This document shows positions 55,753 to 64,000 of a DNA stretch of 64,000 nt, in pieces; the stretch's first letter is position 1, and every line of letters begins with the position of its first letter. The DNA lies in the NCBI GenBank assembly GCA_001051155.2, contig JYIP02000003.1, forward strand, positions 1,550,001-1,614,000, written 5' to 3'. The notes under the pieces are model-generated. The model searched no databases. It saw only the letters and a list, made by a program, of their open reading frames with translations, and had not been told where the DNA came from. The stretch is from Chrysoporthe austroafricana. Taxonomy: Eukaryota > Ascomycota > Sordariomycetes > Diaporthales > Cryphonectriaceae. The position numbers and the translations under genes are program-made.

Positions 55753-56696
55753 GGGCGACGTTCCTGATCCTCCTCCTCCTCATGTGTTCATCGATGTCTC
55801 GCTCGACACTTTGGACGGTTCGGTGTAGGTGCTCCGTGCTCGTTGTCATGGATGGGGATTCGCAGGTTGCCCTCGTTGGAGTCTGGGCCGTGATAGGAAG
55901 GAAGACGCAGGATCCACAATTGCTGTAGGAGTATCGATAAGCAGGGCCCTTCGAGAACGTGGTATTGAGACGGAGGATTGGGGACCGACCTCGAGGCCTG
56001 CTCCTCCCCTCCTGCGACAAGATGATTTCAGATAGACTGCTTTGCGAGCGCGCAGAGCTGATCCATGCTTCTTCTCCTTCTTTTCCGTCTGTTTTTTTTT
56101 GGGGGGGGGGAGGAGACAGCGTGGCAGCTGATTCTGAAAGTGGTGGTGGGTGGGTTTGGATGCTATCACTAGGAGACGCGGTCGGCTTCTTGGCTCTAGC
56201 TTTTTAGGCGTGCGACCCCTGATTTCAGGTCGAGGCGGTGGGGCACTTGTGGTTTGCGCCTCCCCGCGGGACGGTCCTGGATCTGGGCCGCGGATCCCCG
56301 GCTGGGTACCTGCCTCTACTTGTTGCTGTAGCTTACGTAACAGCTGCTGGACGAAAAGCTACTGGATACAGCCAGTAGAGAGAGACGTGAGGTCTAGTTG
56401 CATACCGAGATATCGTGATTGACAATTTGGCCAGAGCCCACTGACATCCGGTGAGGTTGAGGATAAGGGGCGATACTACCTGTGACACCAGGAGCGCTGT
56501 TGAGGTACAACTTAGGCAGTCGCCCGTCCTTTAGAAGCCTCGCAGTTTCTGCTATTGCATAATCTGGGCTTGTTCGAGCCGCGTCGAATGCACCAAACGA
56601 TATACCAAGCTTTCTCTCCTCCCAGTCCACCAGGAAACGCACCTGCCCGCGTACTGAGTAGGCCCAATGTGTTATGGCCCACCGCCAGCGCATACC
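55753..56696. other. divergent intergenic region
   Basis: The shared upstream region of the LCB-phosphate phosphatase and the SDR genes. It has a T9-G10 run at about 56092-56110. A short minus-strand frame ending just before 55752 could be an upstream ORF in the leader. No further gene is supported. Confidence 0.4.
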
Positions 56697-57929
56697 ATGA
56701 TCCCCCTCCGCGGTAAAGTAGCCCTCATCACCGGCGGCAGCCGGGGCATCGGCCTCGCCATAGCGCAGCACTTCGCCCGGCTCGGCGCTAGCACCATCCT
56801 CGTGGGCCGCAACGCGGAGACACTGCGCGCGGCCGCCCAGTCCGTCCAAGACCAGCCTGTTGTCCCTCTGACTACCTCTCAGCCTTTCCTGCCACGTTCG
56901 GAGATGACGTCGTCGTCACCGCCGCCGCCTACAGCCTTCCACCGCGGTGTGGAGGGCGACGTCTCCCGCCCCGAGACCTGGGTCGACCTCGCCGCCATGC
57001 TCGGCAAGGGCGACCTCGGCCAGCACGACCCCTCTCACGGCCCCTCTCACGGCCACGAGGGGCCGCCGCGTCGGTCGCCCGCCGGGGTCGACGTACTGGT
57101 GAACTGCGCAGGCGTGTCGCAGGCTTCGCTGCTGGCGAGGACGACCGTGGAGGACATCGAGGACATCCTGGACGTCAACCTCAAGTCTGCCGTGCTGGGA
57201 TGCAAATTCATCGGAAGACAGATGATGCGGGGCATGAAGCCTCTGGGGCGTGGAGAGGGCTGGGAGGGCGATGGGCCGAGCATCATCAACGTCTCGAGCG
57301 TTATGGCCATGAGGGGCGGGACCGGCGCGGCGGTGTACGCGGCTACGAAGGCCGGGCTGTTGGGTGAGTTGGGTCACCTCTCCTGCTTCACAATAAACTC
57401 CCCTGACTTCGTTGGTGACTTGCAGGTCTCACATCTGCTCTCTCCGCTGAGCTCGGCCAATATGGAATACGGGTGAATGCCCTTGTACCCGGGTATATCG
57501 AGACGGATATGATCCAGAGTGAGTATTGACAGCCCAAACAATACGGGCGTCTGTGTTCCTTTAGCCTGCTTATATGCAAGGTCTCTCATCAGGCATCTAC
57601 CGACCATCTCATTTAACCTTCATGAGATATCATCCTGTCCAGAAGGCCCAAGAACTCCGCCGCATATTTCCATCCCTTATGTCGCGACCAGTATCCTGTT
57701 GTCTCGTATCGGTACATGGGTCGCGTTGCTAATGTACAATTCACCCTCGACAGACTTCAACCGTCAATATTTATCTCAGCATATACCACTGGGACGGATG
57801 GGCCGAGTCGAAGAGGTGGCAGACGCCGCTGCCTTCTTGGTCCAAAACCCGTATGCCAACAATTGTGTCCTCACAATTGACGGTGGATTGACTGCTGCCA
57901 TGTCGAACTCAAAAAAAGACGAGCCTTGA
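56697..57929 (+). CDS. SDR ketoreductase, 3-oxoacyl-ACP reductase (FabG/OAR1-like)
   Basis: Exons 56697-57363, 57426-57518 and 57754-57929 give about 311 aa. The NAD(P) motif TGGSRGIG (residues about 13-20), NCAGVS, the catalytic Ser in INVSSVMA, and YxxxK in VYAATKAG all match short-chain dehydrogenases. The C-terminus VLTIDGGL is typical of FabG-type reductases. A Pro/Ser/His-rich insert of about 60 residues between the cofactor and NAG motifs is longer than usual. The start MIPLRGKVALITGG at 56697 is preferred over ATG 56667. A role in mitochondrial fatty acid/lipoate synthesis is plausible. Its 3' end is 49 bp from that of UBA2 (convergent). Confidence 0.85.
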
Positions 57930-57978
57930 TTCAACCCGGATCTCGCCATAGTGAAAAATTCCCCGGCCATGTTTGAGT

Positions 57979-60650
57979 TTAGTCGTCGTCGATCAGGATC
58001 GCTCCACTGTTGCCCTCATCTACGAGCATAATCCCATCGTCCTTCTTAGGCTCAAGGCCGCCCACCTTGGCTTTCTTAGCCTCTGGAAGGCCAGCCTGGT
58101 CATCGAGCGGTCTCTTCAAAGTCAGGGTGCTGTCATCAACAAGATTCTCCTTTCCATTAGGTTGGGATAGAACGGGCTGCTCCGCCTGAGACGCCTGCTT
58201 GGGCTTTTTGGGTATGTCGGGCTTCTCGCTGGAAGGACCTTTTACGGGCCTGTCAGGTTGCTCCTCCTTCCTGATGTGGGTGTCAGCAGCTACAATCGGC
58301 ACGGGCAGCGGAGAACTCACGATGGCTGGATGTTGAGGACGACGTTGACGAATGGCTCTGCGTCGTCCTCGTCGGTGACAGTAATGAAGGTATCGGCCCT
58401 GATACCTGCATACAATTAGTAAAAACGAGCTACATGCCGGAACACAAATTCGCATACCCAAGTCGGACAGCTTCTTCGAAAGGTTCTCGGTCTCATCAGG
58501 GTCATATAAGATCCCGGCCTCGGTGCTAACGGCGATGTCCTTGTCGCCATAACCAAGCTGAATTCTGAGGAAGTTTTCGACAAGGTCATTAAGGGTCGCT
58601 CGAGACAGATCGACGTATGCGCTTGTCTGGAACACGCTGCAGACCGGACAATCCGGATTCGGTTCCCGCTGGCGATCGGCGGCGATGATTCGAGCAGGCA
58701 CGGACTGCGTGAATGGTGATAGGAAAACCTAGTAGGAAGCGTGAGCAGCCAAAATGCATCATGAGATGAAGCGACTTACCTCCTTGACTTTGTTGTACTC
58801 TCCCTTCAAGACCTTGAAAGCTTGGAGCACGCAGAGACCGGCCACAATGGCGTTGGTAGTGGCGATAGCCGGTATGATATTTCCCGCCATCTGCTTAATA
58901 TCGAAACGAGACTTCCGGTCAATGCCGAAGATAGTCGAACGGATATTTGCACTGGCTGCAACGAAGTCTAGGGTGTCTTCGTCGTCCTTGTCGAATTCGA
59001 TTACAGGCGCTGAGCCCAAGCCGTTATGTGCCGACTTCAATTCCAGCATGCGCTTGCTCAACCGATTTAAGCTGTCGTTGAAGACGACCAGGCTCTCCTC
59101 CAAGGTCCACACCTTCTGACCGTCCTGTAATACGGCGTCCTTCGATGCGAGCGCCTCCGTAGCCTGACCCATCACGGTCTTGTAATCCAATGGCTGAGGT
59201 GGTTGTCTCGACTTCCACATGTCATCCATGGAGCGCAGGCGCTGGATGTCCGCCTTGAACACCTTGTCGAACAGCAGGCGAGGGAATTCTTCCGAGCCGA
59301 CAGACTCGCGAATCTTCTTCAGGGCCTCTGACTCTTTCCTCAACTCCTCGATCTCCTTGGCGTTGTCTTGGTCTTCCGTGTGGTCGAAAGCAGACCCATC
59401 CTCGCTCGCGCCAAACATCTCACTGTAGGTCAACAGTTAGCCAAAGTTGCAATGATGTCCACGGTAAAGCATACTTCAGCAAGTAGCTCTTGCCCCATAC
59501 TATGCAATGTATGGGTTGACTCGGCGTGCTCCTGATCGTGCAGACGGGGAAAGACTTTGGCGCGTCCTTTGGTGTACAGTCGTAGCATGCCGTGACACCC
59601 TTCTTGATCACCTGAACCTGACCATTGAAGCCCGTGGTTCCGCTCTCGATGAGGGGCACATCAGCCGCCAAACACATCTTATTCACATGCCGCCGAGCGT
59701 CCATGTTGTCCAACGCGTTGAATACGATGTCGAAGCCCCGAAACCACTCAACGTTGAACTGAGACTCCTTGATATTCGCATGATGTGCCTCGATCTTGAC
59801 TCTCGGGTTGAACTTTTGCGCGGTCTCCTTGGCCACCTGTTCCCTTGTCAGCCACGAATCGAGTCAATAGACCGCATTCCACCAATCGCATACCAGTGCT
59901 TTTGACTTCTTGATGTGCTCGTGGCGGAAGAGAAACTGTCTGTTGAGGTTGCTCAGGTCGATAGTATCGAGGTCGACGACGTGAATCTCGCCGAAGCCAA
60001 GTAGGACGATGTTCTTGAGGAGCTCGCAGCCGATGCCACCGGCGCCGACCATCAGGACTCGAGACTGCAAACATTTTAGTACAGTGGCCTCCAAAGTGTG
60101 CGTGTAGTCTTCGGAAAGCGGGGGAGTGGTCGCATGGCTAGCCGCAAAAGTCAAGGTGAAGTCGAAGCCGTCTAGTGACACATGCGATTCCATTGCGACC
60201 ACGGATCAGATGGTCGGGGTACGGACAGAGCGGCTCTCGAGGAGTCGACTCAGAGAGGGCGCGATCGGACGGTCCACGAAGAAGCAAGGCAAGAAGAAGA
60301 AGGGAGGTAGCACATACTTTCCTGACCTGAGAGTTCACAACAGGCCCAAGCGAGCGCATGTTCAAGGTGTCGCGGGTGGCTGCAGCATGTTGCCGTGGCA
60401 CAGGCGGACCTCGGCCGCCGGGCGCACCACCGGTCGGTGTGATGGGAAGGGTGTTGGAAGGGCCTGCTTGCGCGACACTGGCGCTCCCACCCGAGACAGG
60501 CAGCTGTTGATGTACACCGGCAGCTTGGACGGGTGGGGTCTGGGCGACTGCAGGAGGAGGAGGGGCAGGCTGCGGTGCTGCTGCTGATGCTGTTGCTGCT
60601 GTGGCAGGCGTAGTAGAGGACGTGGGAGCTTCACCCGCGGGAGCGCTCAT
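57979..60650 (-). CDS. UBA2: SUMO-activating enzyme subunit 2 (UBA2)
   Basis: Seven exons (60650-60318, 60064-59894, 59836-59475, 59422-58780, 58728-58458, 58405-58321, 58270-57979) give about 718 aa. The adenylation domain starts [18 protein letters not shown] with the nucleotide loop GxGxx[18 protein letters not shown] follows, as does the catalytic cysteine in [16 protein letters not shown]. Next come the Cys domain, [18 protein letters not shown] and the ubiquitin-fold domain with a CPVC pair (zinc-type). The acidic end [14 protein letters not shown] is a likely SUMO-interacting or nuclear tail. With AOS1 it activates SUMO and passes it to UBC9. The first 90 residues are an Ala/Pro-rich extension. 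Splicing of the 253-nt intron 1 bypasses an in-frame ATG (60202) that would otherwise look like a start. Confidence 0.92.
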
Positions 60651-61571
60651 GATCGCGGTTGGCGCATCAAACGCGCATGTGCTTGTTCTTGAAGAGAAGC
60701 TCAATTTCGCCTGGTGCTGGGAAGGGAGTAAGCGTATGGTAAGGCAGCAGGTTCGCGTAGCGGGGAACTCGGGTCGCAAGTTTAGGGTCTCGAGAAGGCT
60801 CAACGGCAAAGAAGAGCTGGCCAGGGACGATTATCAGTTCATCGACAAGGCAGGTAATATGATGTGAGCTGCTCCAGCTGTCACTTGCATTTCGAAGCAG
60901 GCTGGCAGGCTGGTAAAGCTGGGTGTGGTTGTACCAGGTATGTACGTGCTAGGGTAGGTGCGTTTCTGGCGGCATAAGGCTTGAGAGCTAGTGACTCTTA
61001 GCGTCCTGTGGGCCCGTCTATGGCCCGTGCTCTATGGGATCCTCACTAAGAGTTGCCCAGCACCCCAGGTCCAGGGGTCGGGCCGGTCGTTGGGGCGCTG
61101 ACGTAACTCACCCGCCCGCCCAAGCTTCTAACCTGAAAGGGAGACACTGTCCAGCGGCTTCAGGGGACCTGCAAGTCTCGAACGCAGCTGCAGGGCCAGG
61201 AAGCTGTCCTGTGGGAGGCTGTAGTGATGGTATCGGATGCCTGGTTCCCGAATTTGCGAGTCTGAGGTATGCCGGACCGGCCCCGTGATGAGAAGCAGAG
61301 GATTGATGGAGATGATGGTCGAGCCCAAAATTTAGAGGGTCCAAGCCAACACGCCTTGACATGTCGATCTAAATGACCACCAATGCTTGGCTCCATTACT
61401 GCTTGCCCCTGTCAAAGGCTTCCCTTCTCCAGGCTCTCCCGCGCAATAGACCTCATATCAAGAGTCTTCTGCACGAGGCGTCAATGCTTTCAGTCCCCAT
61501 GCCCTAGGTTCTCATTCCCCCAACCATTGAACCCTTATCGAAGTGTTTCACCTGGAAGAAGCATTCACAAC
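60651..61571. other. divergent promoter region of UBA2 and the queuosine-salvage gene
   Basis: No gene supported. In-frame upstream ATGs (60809 for UBA2, 61383 for the downstream gene) would add leader-like residues and are not preferred. Confidence 0.45.
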
Positions 61572-62892
61572 ATGTCAGACGATGAAGCCGACCCAGAACT
61601 CGTCGCCCTCCTCCGGGCGCATTTCCTTGGCCAGCCTGCCGCCACCGCCGAGCCAGAAACAGGCGTGCTGGAGGGCGCCGAATACGTCTACGACAATTCC
61701 ATCGATGTCGCTCTGGACATGTGGTCCTGTAAGACAGCCGCGAATACAATCTATCGGCTTATGCAGGAGAAGGCCTACACAACGGCGACGTGGTCCGAGC
61801 ACGAGCTCCATCCCAAGAGCAAAGACGAGGCGACCGTGAACTTCATCTTCACTATGGACCTGCTCAATTTCTCATTCTGGTCCCAGCTGTCTGACGGCAA
61901 GAGGTTCGCCGTCGCCTATAATGGCAAGAACTGGACGGGGTACTGGAGCCTTGTGGCGGCACTACAGAGGGCCCTTGATGAAGGTTCGTCCGCGGCTCGT
62001 CGGCGAGATGCATGCACGCATAGCCTCCGCTCTGGCGGTGAGGCCTTATATCTACCCAGGACTGGCCGTTGACACCTCGACTTCCTAGGCATTCCAATCA
62101 CGGACCCGCATTTTTGGCAAGACGAGAATGAGTGCACGCTGGAAAAACTGAGACATGTCTTTCGGTCGACCACAGATGATGAGATACCCCTGCTTGAACG
62201 TCGTCTGGCGTGTCTGCGAGAGGCTGGAAAGGTTCTCTACGAAGTAGGTCTGCCGCCACCCGGTGCTCCGCCGGCCACTAACGGGCCCCTGCAGAAGTAC
62301 TCCTGCAGCCTCACAAACTGTATCGCCGCCGCCAAGGGCTCTGCCGCTGGTCTCGTCAACCTGCTAGCGGAAGACTTCTCCTGTTTCCGCGACGAGTTCA
62401 AGTGGCAGGGGCGAAAGAAGCCCATCCGCTTCCTCAAGCGAGCACAGATCCTAGTCGCCGACCTGTGGGCCTGCTTCCAAGGCGAGAGCTACGGTGCGTT
62501 CCGGGACATCGACAAGATCACCATGTTTGCGGACTATAGGGTGCCGCAGATCTTGAGCACAATGGGGTGCCTCTCGTACAGCCCCCCACTTATGACGGCC
62601 GTCAAGGAGCAGGAGGTAATAGAGAGTGGTGGCACCTGGGAGATGCAGCTGCGAGGTGAGCTTCCGACAGCCTTTCCGACTCTTTCTCATTGCATAATAC
62701 CTGCTAACGAATGGTATAGCTTGTAGTATCTGGTGTGTGGAATTGATTAGGCGAGAAATTAAGCGGAACCATCCTGAAGTTGAGATCAATGCCATCTTAA
62801 TCGACTTCTTCTTGTATGATTTGATGAAGGAGCTAGAGGCGAAGGGACAAGAGACAATTCCACATCACCGGACGAGGAGTATTTGGTACTGA
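61572..62892 (+). CDS. queuosine-5'-phosphate N-glycosidase (queuosine salvage protein, DUF2419)
   Basis: Exons 61572-61983, 62089-62243, 62295-62655 and 62720-62892 give about 366 aa, as usual for the family. Landmarks are VYDNSIDVALDMW, NFIFTMDLLNFSFW, YNGKNWTGYWSLVAALQRAL, SAAGLVNLLAEDFSCFRDE, LKRAQILVADLWACFQGE, DIDKITMFADYRVPQIL and GCLSYSPPL. These match Qng1/DUF2419, which releases queuine from queuosine 5'-phosphate so that eukaryotes can reuse it for tRNA wobble modification. The 51-nt intron 2 is in frame but has a CACTAAC branch site and restores YEKYSCSLTNC, so it is treated as spliced. Donor 1 (GTTCGT) is unusual. Confidence 0.9.
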
Positions 62893-63178
62893 GCCTGCAT
62901 GGAGGCTTGGACTAGCACTGATGCATTTCTGCTAGCCTGCGAGACAATTCCATCATTTCCCTCATACCCAGCGAGAGGCTGCCCTCAGGTGCCCCCTTGA
63001 CCAGATCCATGTGAGAAGCATATCCCGGCACCAGACTCCTTGTGTCTTCGGAATGCTTTTCCTTCCACGTGTTAAAAGCCACAGTACTACTGTCATCTCG
63101 GGATCAATACCACTCCAGTAACATGGAGATGAGATACCTGTCTGCCTACCCTCATCATGAGGTCGCCAAACTCCGCCC

Positions 63179-63835
63179 TCAGATGCTCCCAATAGCGGTC
63201 GACTCCATTATCCGATCCATCGCTGACCTCTGGATGTCACCATTGCCCTTTTGCTCCTCTTTCAACAGCACCGCGAGAACTTCGATTGGAGGGTTCAAGC
63301 CGAGCTTCTCGGCGCGGTACCACCGCTTCGTTCGTGGAATCCCAGTGCAGGGCTGATCGAACGTTAGTGTGGAGGTCTTCATTGCCTCTAACGTACAACG
63401 GCCAGAACTTACCCCGTACTGCGAACTAATATCAAAATACCGTAGCACCTTCTCTGATAGACTCAATTCCTCCTGATGCACCTTCTTCGATAGCCGCGCA
63501 TCCTCGACCCCCCTCCAGTACTTCTGGATTTGCCGGTCGGAGATTTTCTCGGCTCGCACTTCGGCCTGGGGTTTCTCCTCCTTGGAAGCTTCTTCCTTGA
63601 TATTTTCCTTCTCTGGAAATATGTCGAGAACCTCCTCCTCCTCACCCTCGTTCCCTGGCTCGATGACGACCTCCTTCGAAGGGGCCGAGGGGGCTGATTG
63701 GGCAGCTGCGGCGGTCTCTTTGGCGCTGGCCTTTGCAGCGCCAGTCTTTGTGACCCTATTGTTGAAGCTGAGAGTCGACTGCTTGCCGATGCCCTTTGCG
63801 GCGACGCCGCGGGCGGATCTTCGAGTTGTTGGCAT
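63179..63835 (-). CDS. DNA polymerase delta subunit 4 (POLD4/Cdm1)
   Basis: Exons 63835-63413 and 63352-63179 give about 198 aa. A basic N-terminus with KQSTLSFNNRVTK, a likely PCNA-binding (PIP-like) motif, is followed by an acidic linker. The conserved C-terminal domain reads VLRYFDISSQYG joined to PCTGIPRTKRWYRAEKLGL, then NPPIEVLAVLLKEE. This is the DNA_pol_delta_4 pattern of the smallest subunit of the replicative polymerase, which stabilises the complex in the nucleus. The intron runs from GTAAGT to CAG and is 60 nt. It is convergent with the queuosine-salvage gene. Confidence 0.88.
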   Translation of the reverse strand: MPTTRRSARGVAAKGIGKQSTLSFNNRVTKTGAAKASAKETAAAAQSAPSAPSKEVVIEPGNEGEEEEVLDIFPEKENIKEEASKEEKPQAEVRAEKISDRQIQKYWRGVEDARLSKKVHQEELSLSEKVLRYFDISSQYGVSSGRCTLEAMKTSTLTFDQPCTGIPRTKRWYRAEKLGLNPPIEVLAVLLKEEQKGNGDIQRSAMDRIMESTAIGSI

Positions 63836-64000
63836 GACGAAAGCCTGGCCTGTGAAAATGTGATGACGTCGACGAGAAAATGTGGGTCGAGTGCGCAGCT
63901 AGGAGGATTTCTGTCGACAAAACCGTGCTAGAAGTAGGAATACTCGTTCGAAATCTGCTTGGCCGTGGGAGCTTGTAATAGATGTTGTAAGAGGTGATTT

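Noticed and set aside
60138..60202. UBA2 start at ATG 60202 (MVAMESH)
   Set aside because: It lies in intron 1. Splicing from 60318 to 60064 gives the family's expected residues just before the nucleotide-binding loop.

Overview
The window looks like a contig piece from a filamentous ascomycete (Pezizomycotina). Most genes carry 1 to 6 short introns of about 50-80 bp with GTRNGT/YAG ends. The families are typical of that group: a Zn2Cys6 regulator, an OPT transporter, a fungal F-box protein with CxxC pairs, a GT31 enzyme, a DUF3716 protein, an NCS1 permease with a hydantoinase/oxoprolinase, and HET, P450 and FAD-oxidase relics. I cannot name a genus from the sequence alone. Gene models were built by hand: I chose splice sites by GT/AG consensus, reading-frame continuity and family resemblance. 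No alignment or transcript data were available.

Layout. (1) 0-18 kb is a gene-containing arm: the 3' end of an unknown gene, a TLC-like membrane protein, an F-box protein, a small-molecule-type methyltransferase, a GT31 glycosyltransferase, an intron-containing tRNA-Met, a Zn2Cys6 regulator followed by an OPT transporter, and a small membrane protein. (2) 18-33 kb is an accessory island that is partly AT-rich and full of broken genes: a HET-type relic, a possible STAND relic, a tandem pair of single-pass membrane-protein paralogues flanking an alpha/beta-hydrolase relic, a 15-bp minisatellite that reads as pentapeptide repeats, a FAD-linked oxidase relic, copies of a tRNA-Ser-related SINE-like repeat, a cytochrome P450 relic and a pogo/Fot1-like transposase relic. 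Many in-frame stops and locally low GC suggest decay, possibly by RIP. (3) 33-38.6 kb is a divergent pair: a 993-aa hydantoinase/oxoprolinase-DUF917 protein and an NCS1 permease. They share a 398-bp intergenic region with two GATA sites, which suggests nitrogen-regulated uptake and opening of a cyclic amide. (4) 40.6-50.4 kb holds an MFS sugar transporter, a DUF3716 plus C-terminal cupin protein, a small secreted cysteine-rich protein, tandem repeats and hairpins, and a pseudokinase. (5) 51.8-64 kb is a compact housekeeping block: a DUF2470 membrane protein, a long-chain-base-phosphate phosphatase (LCB3 type), a mitochondrial-type ketoreductase SDR, the SUMO E1 subunit UBA2, a queuosine-salvage glycosidase (DUF2419/Qng1) and DNA polymerase delta subunit 4.

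There is no complete secondary-metabolite cluster, CRISPR array or rRNA. The most interesting observations are the tandem membrane paralogues with a pentapeptide-like minisatellite, the SINE-like tRNA-Ser repeat, the GATA-linked hydantoinase/permease pair, the DUF3716-cupin protein interrupted by an in-frame stop or tiny intron, and the kinase fold that has lost its catalytic motifs.
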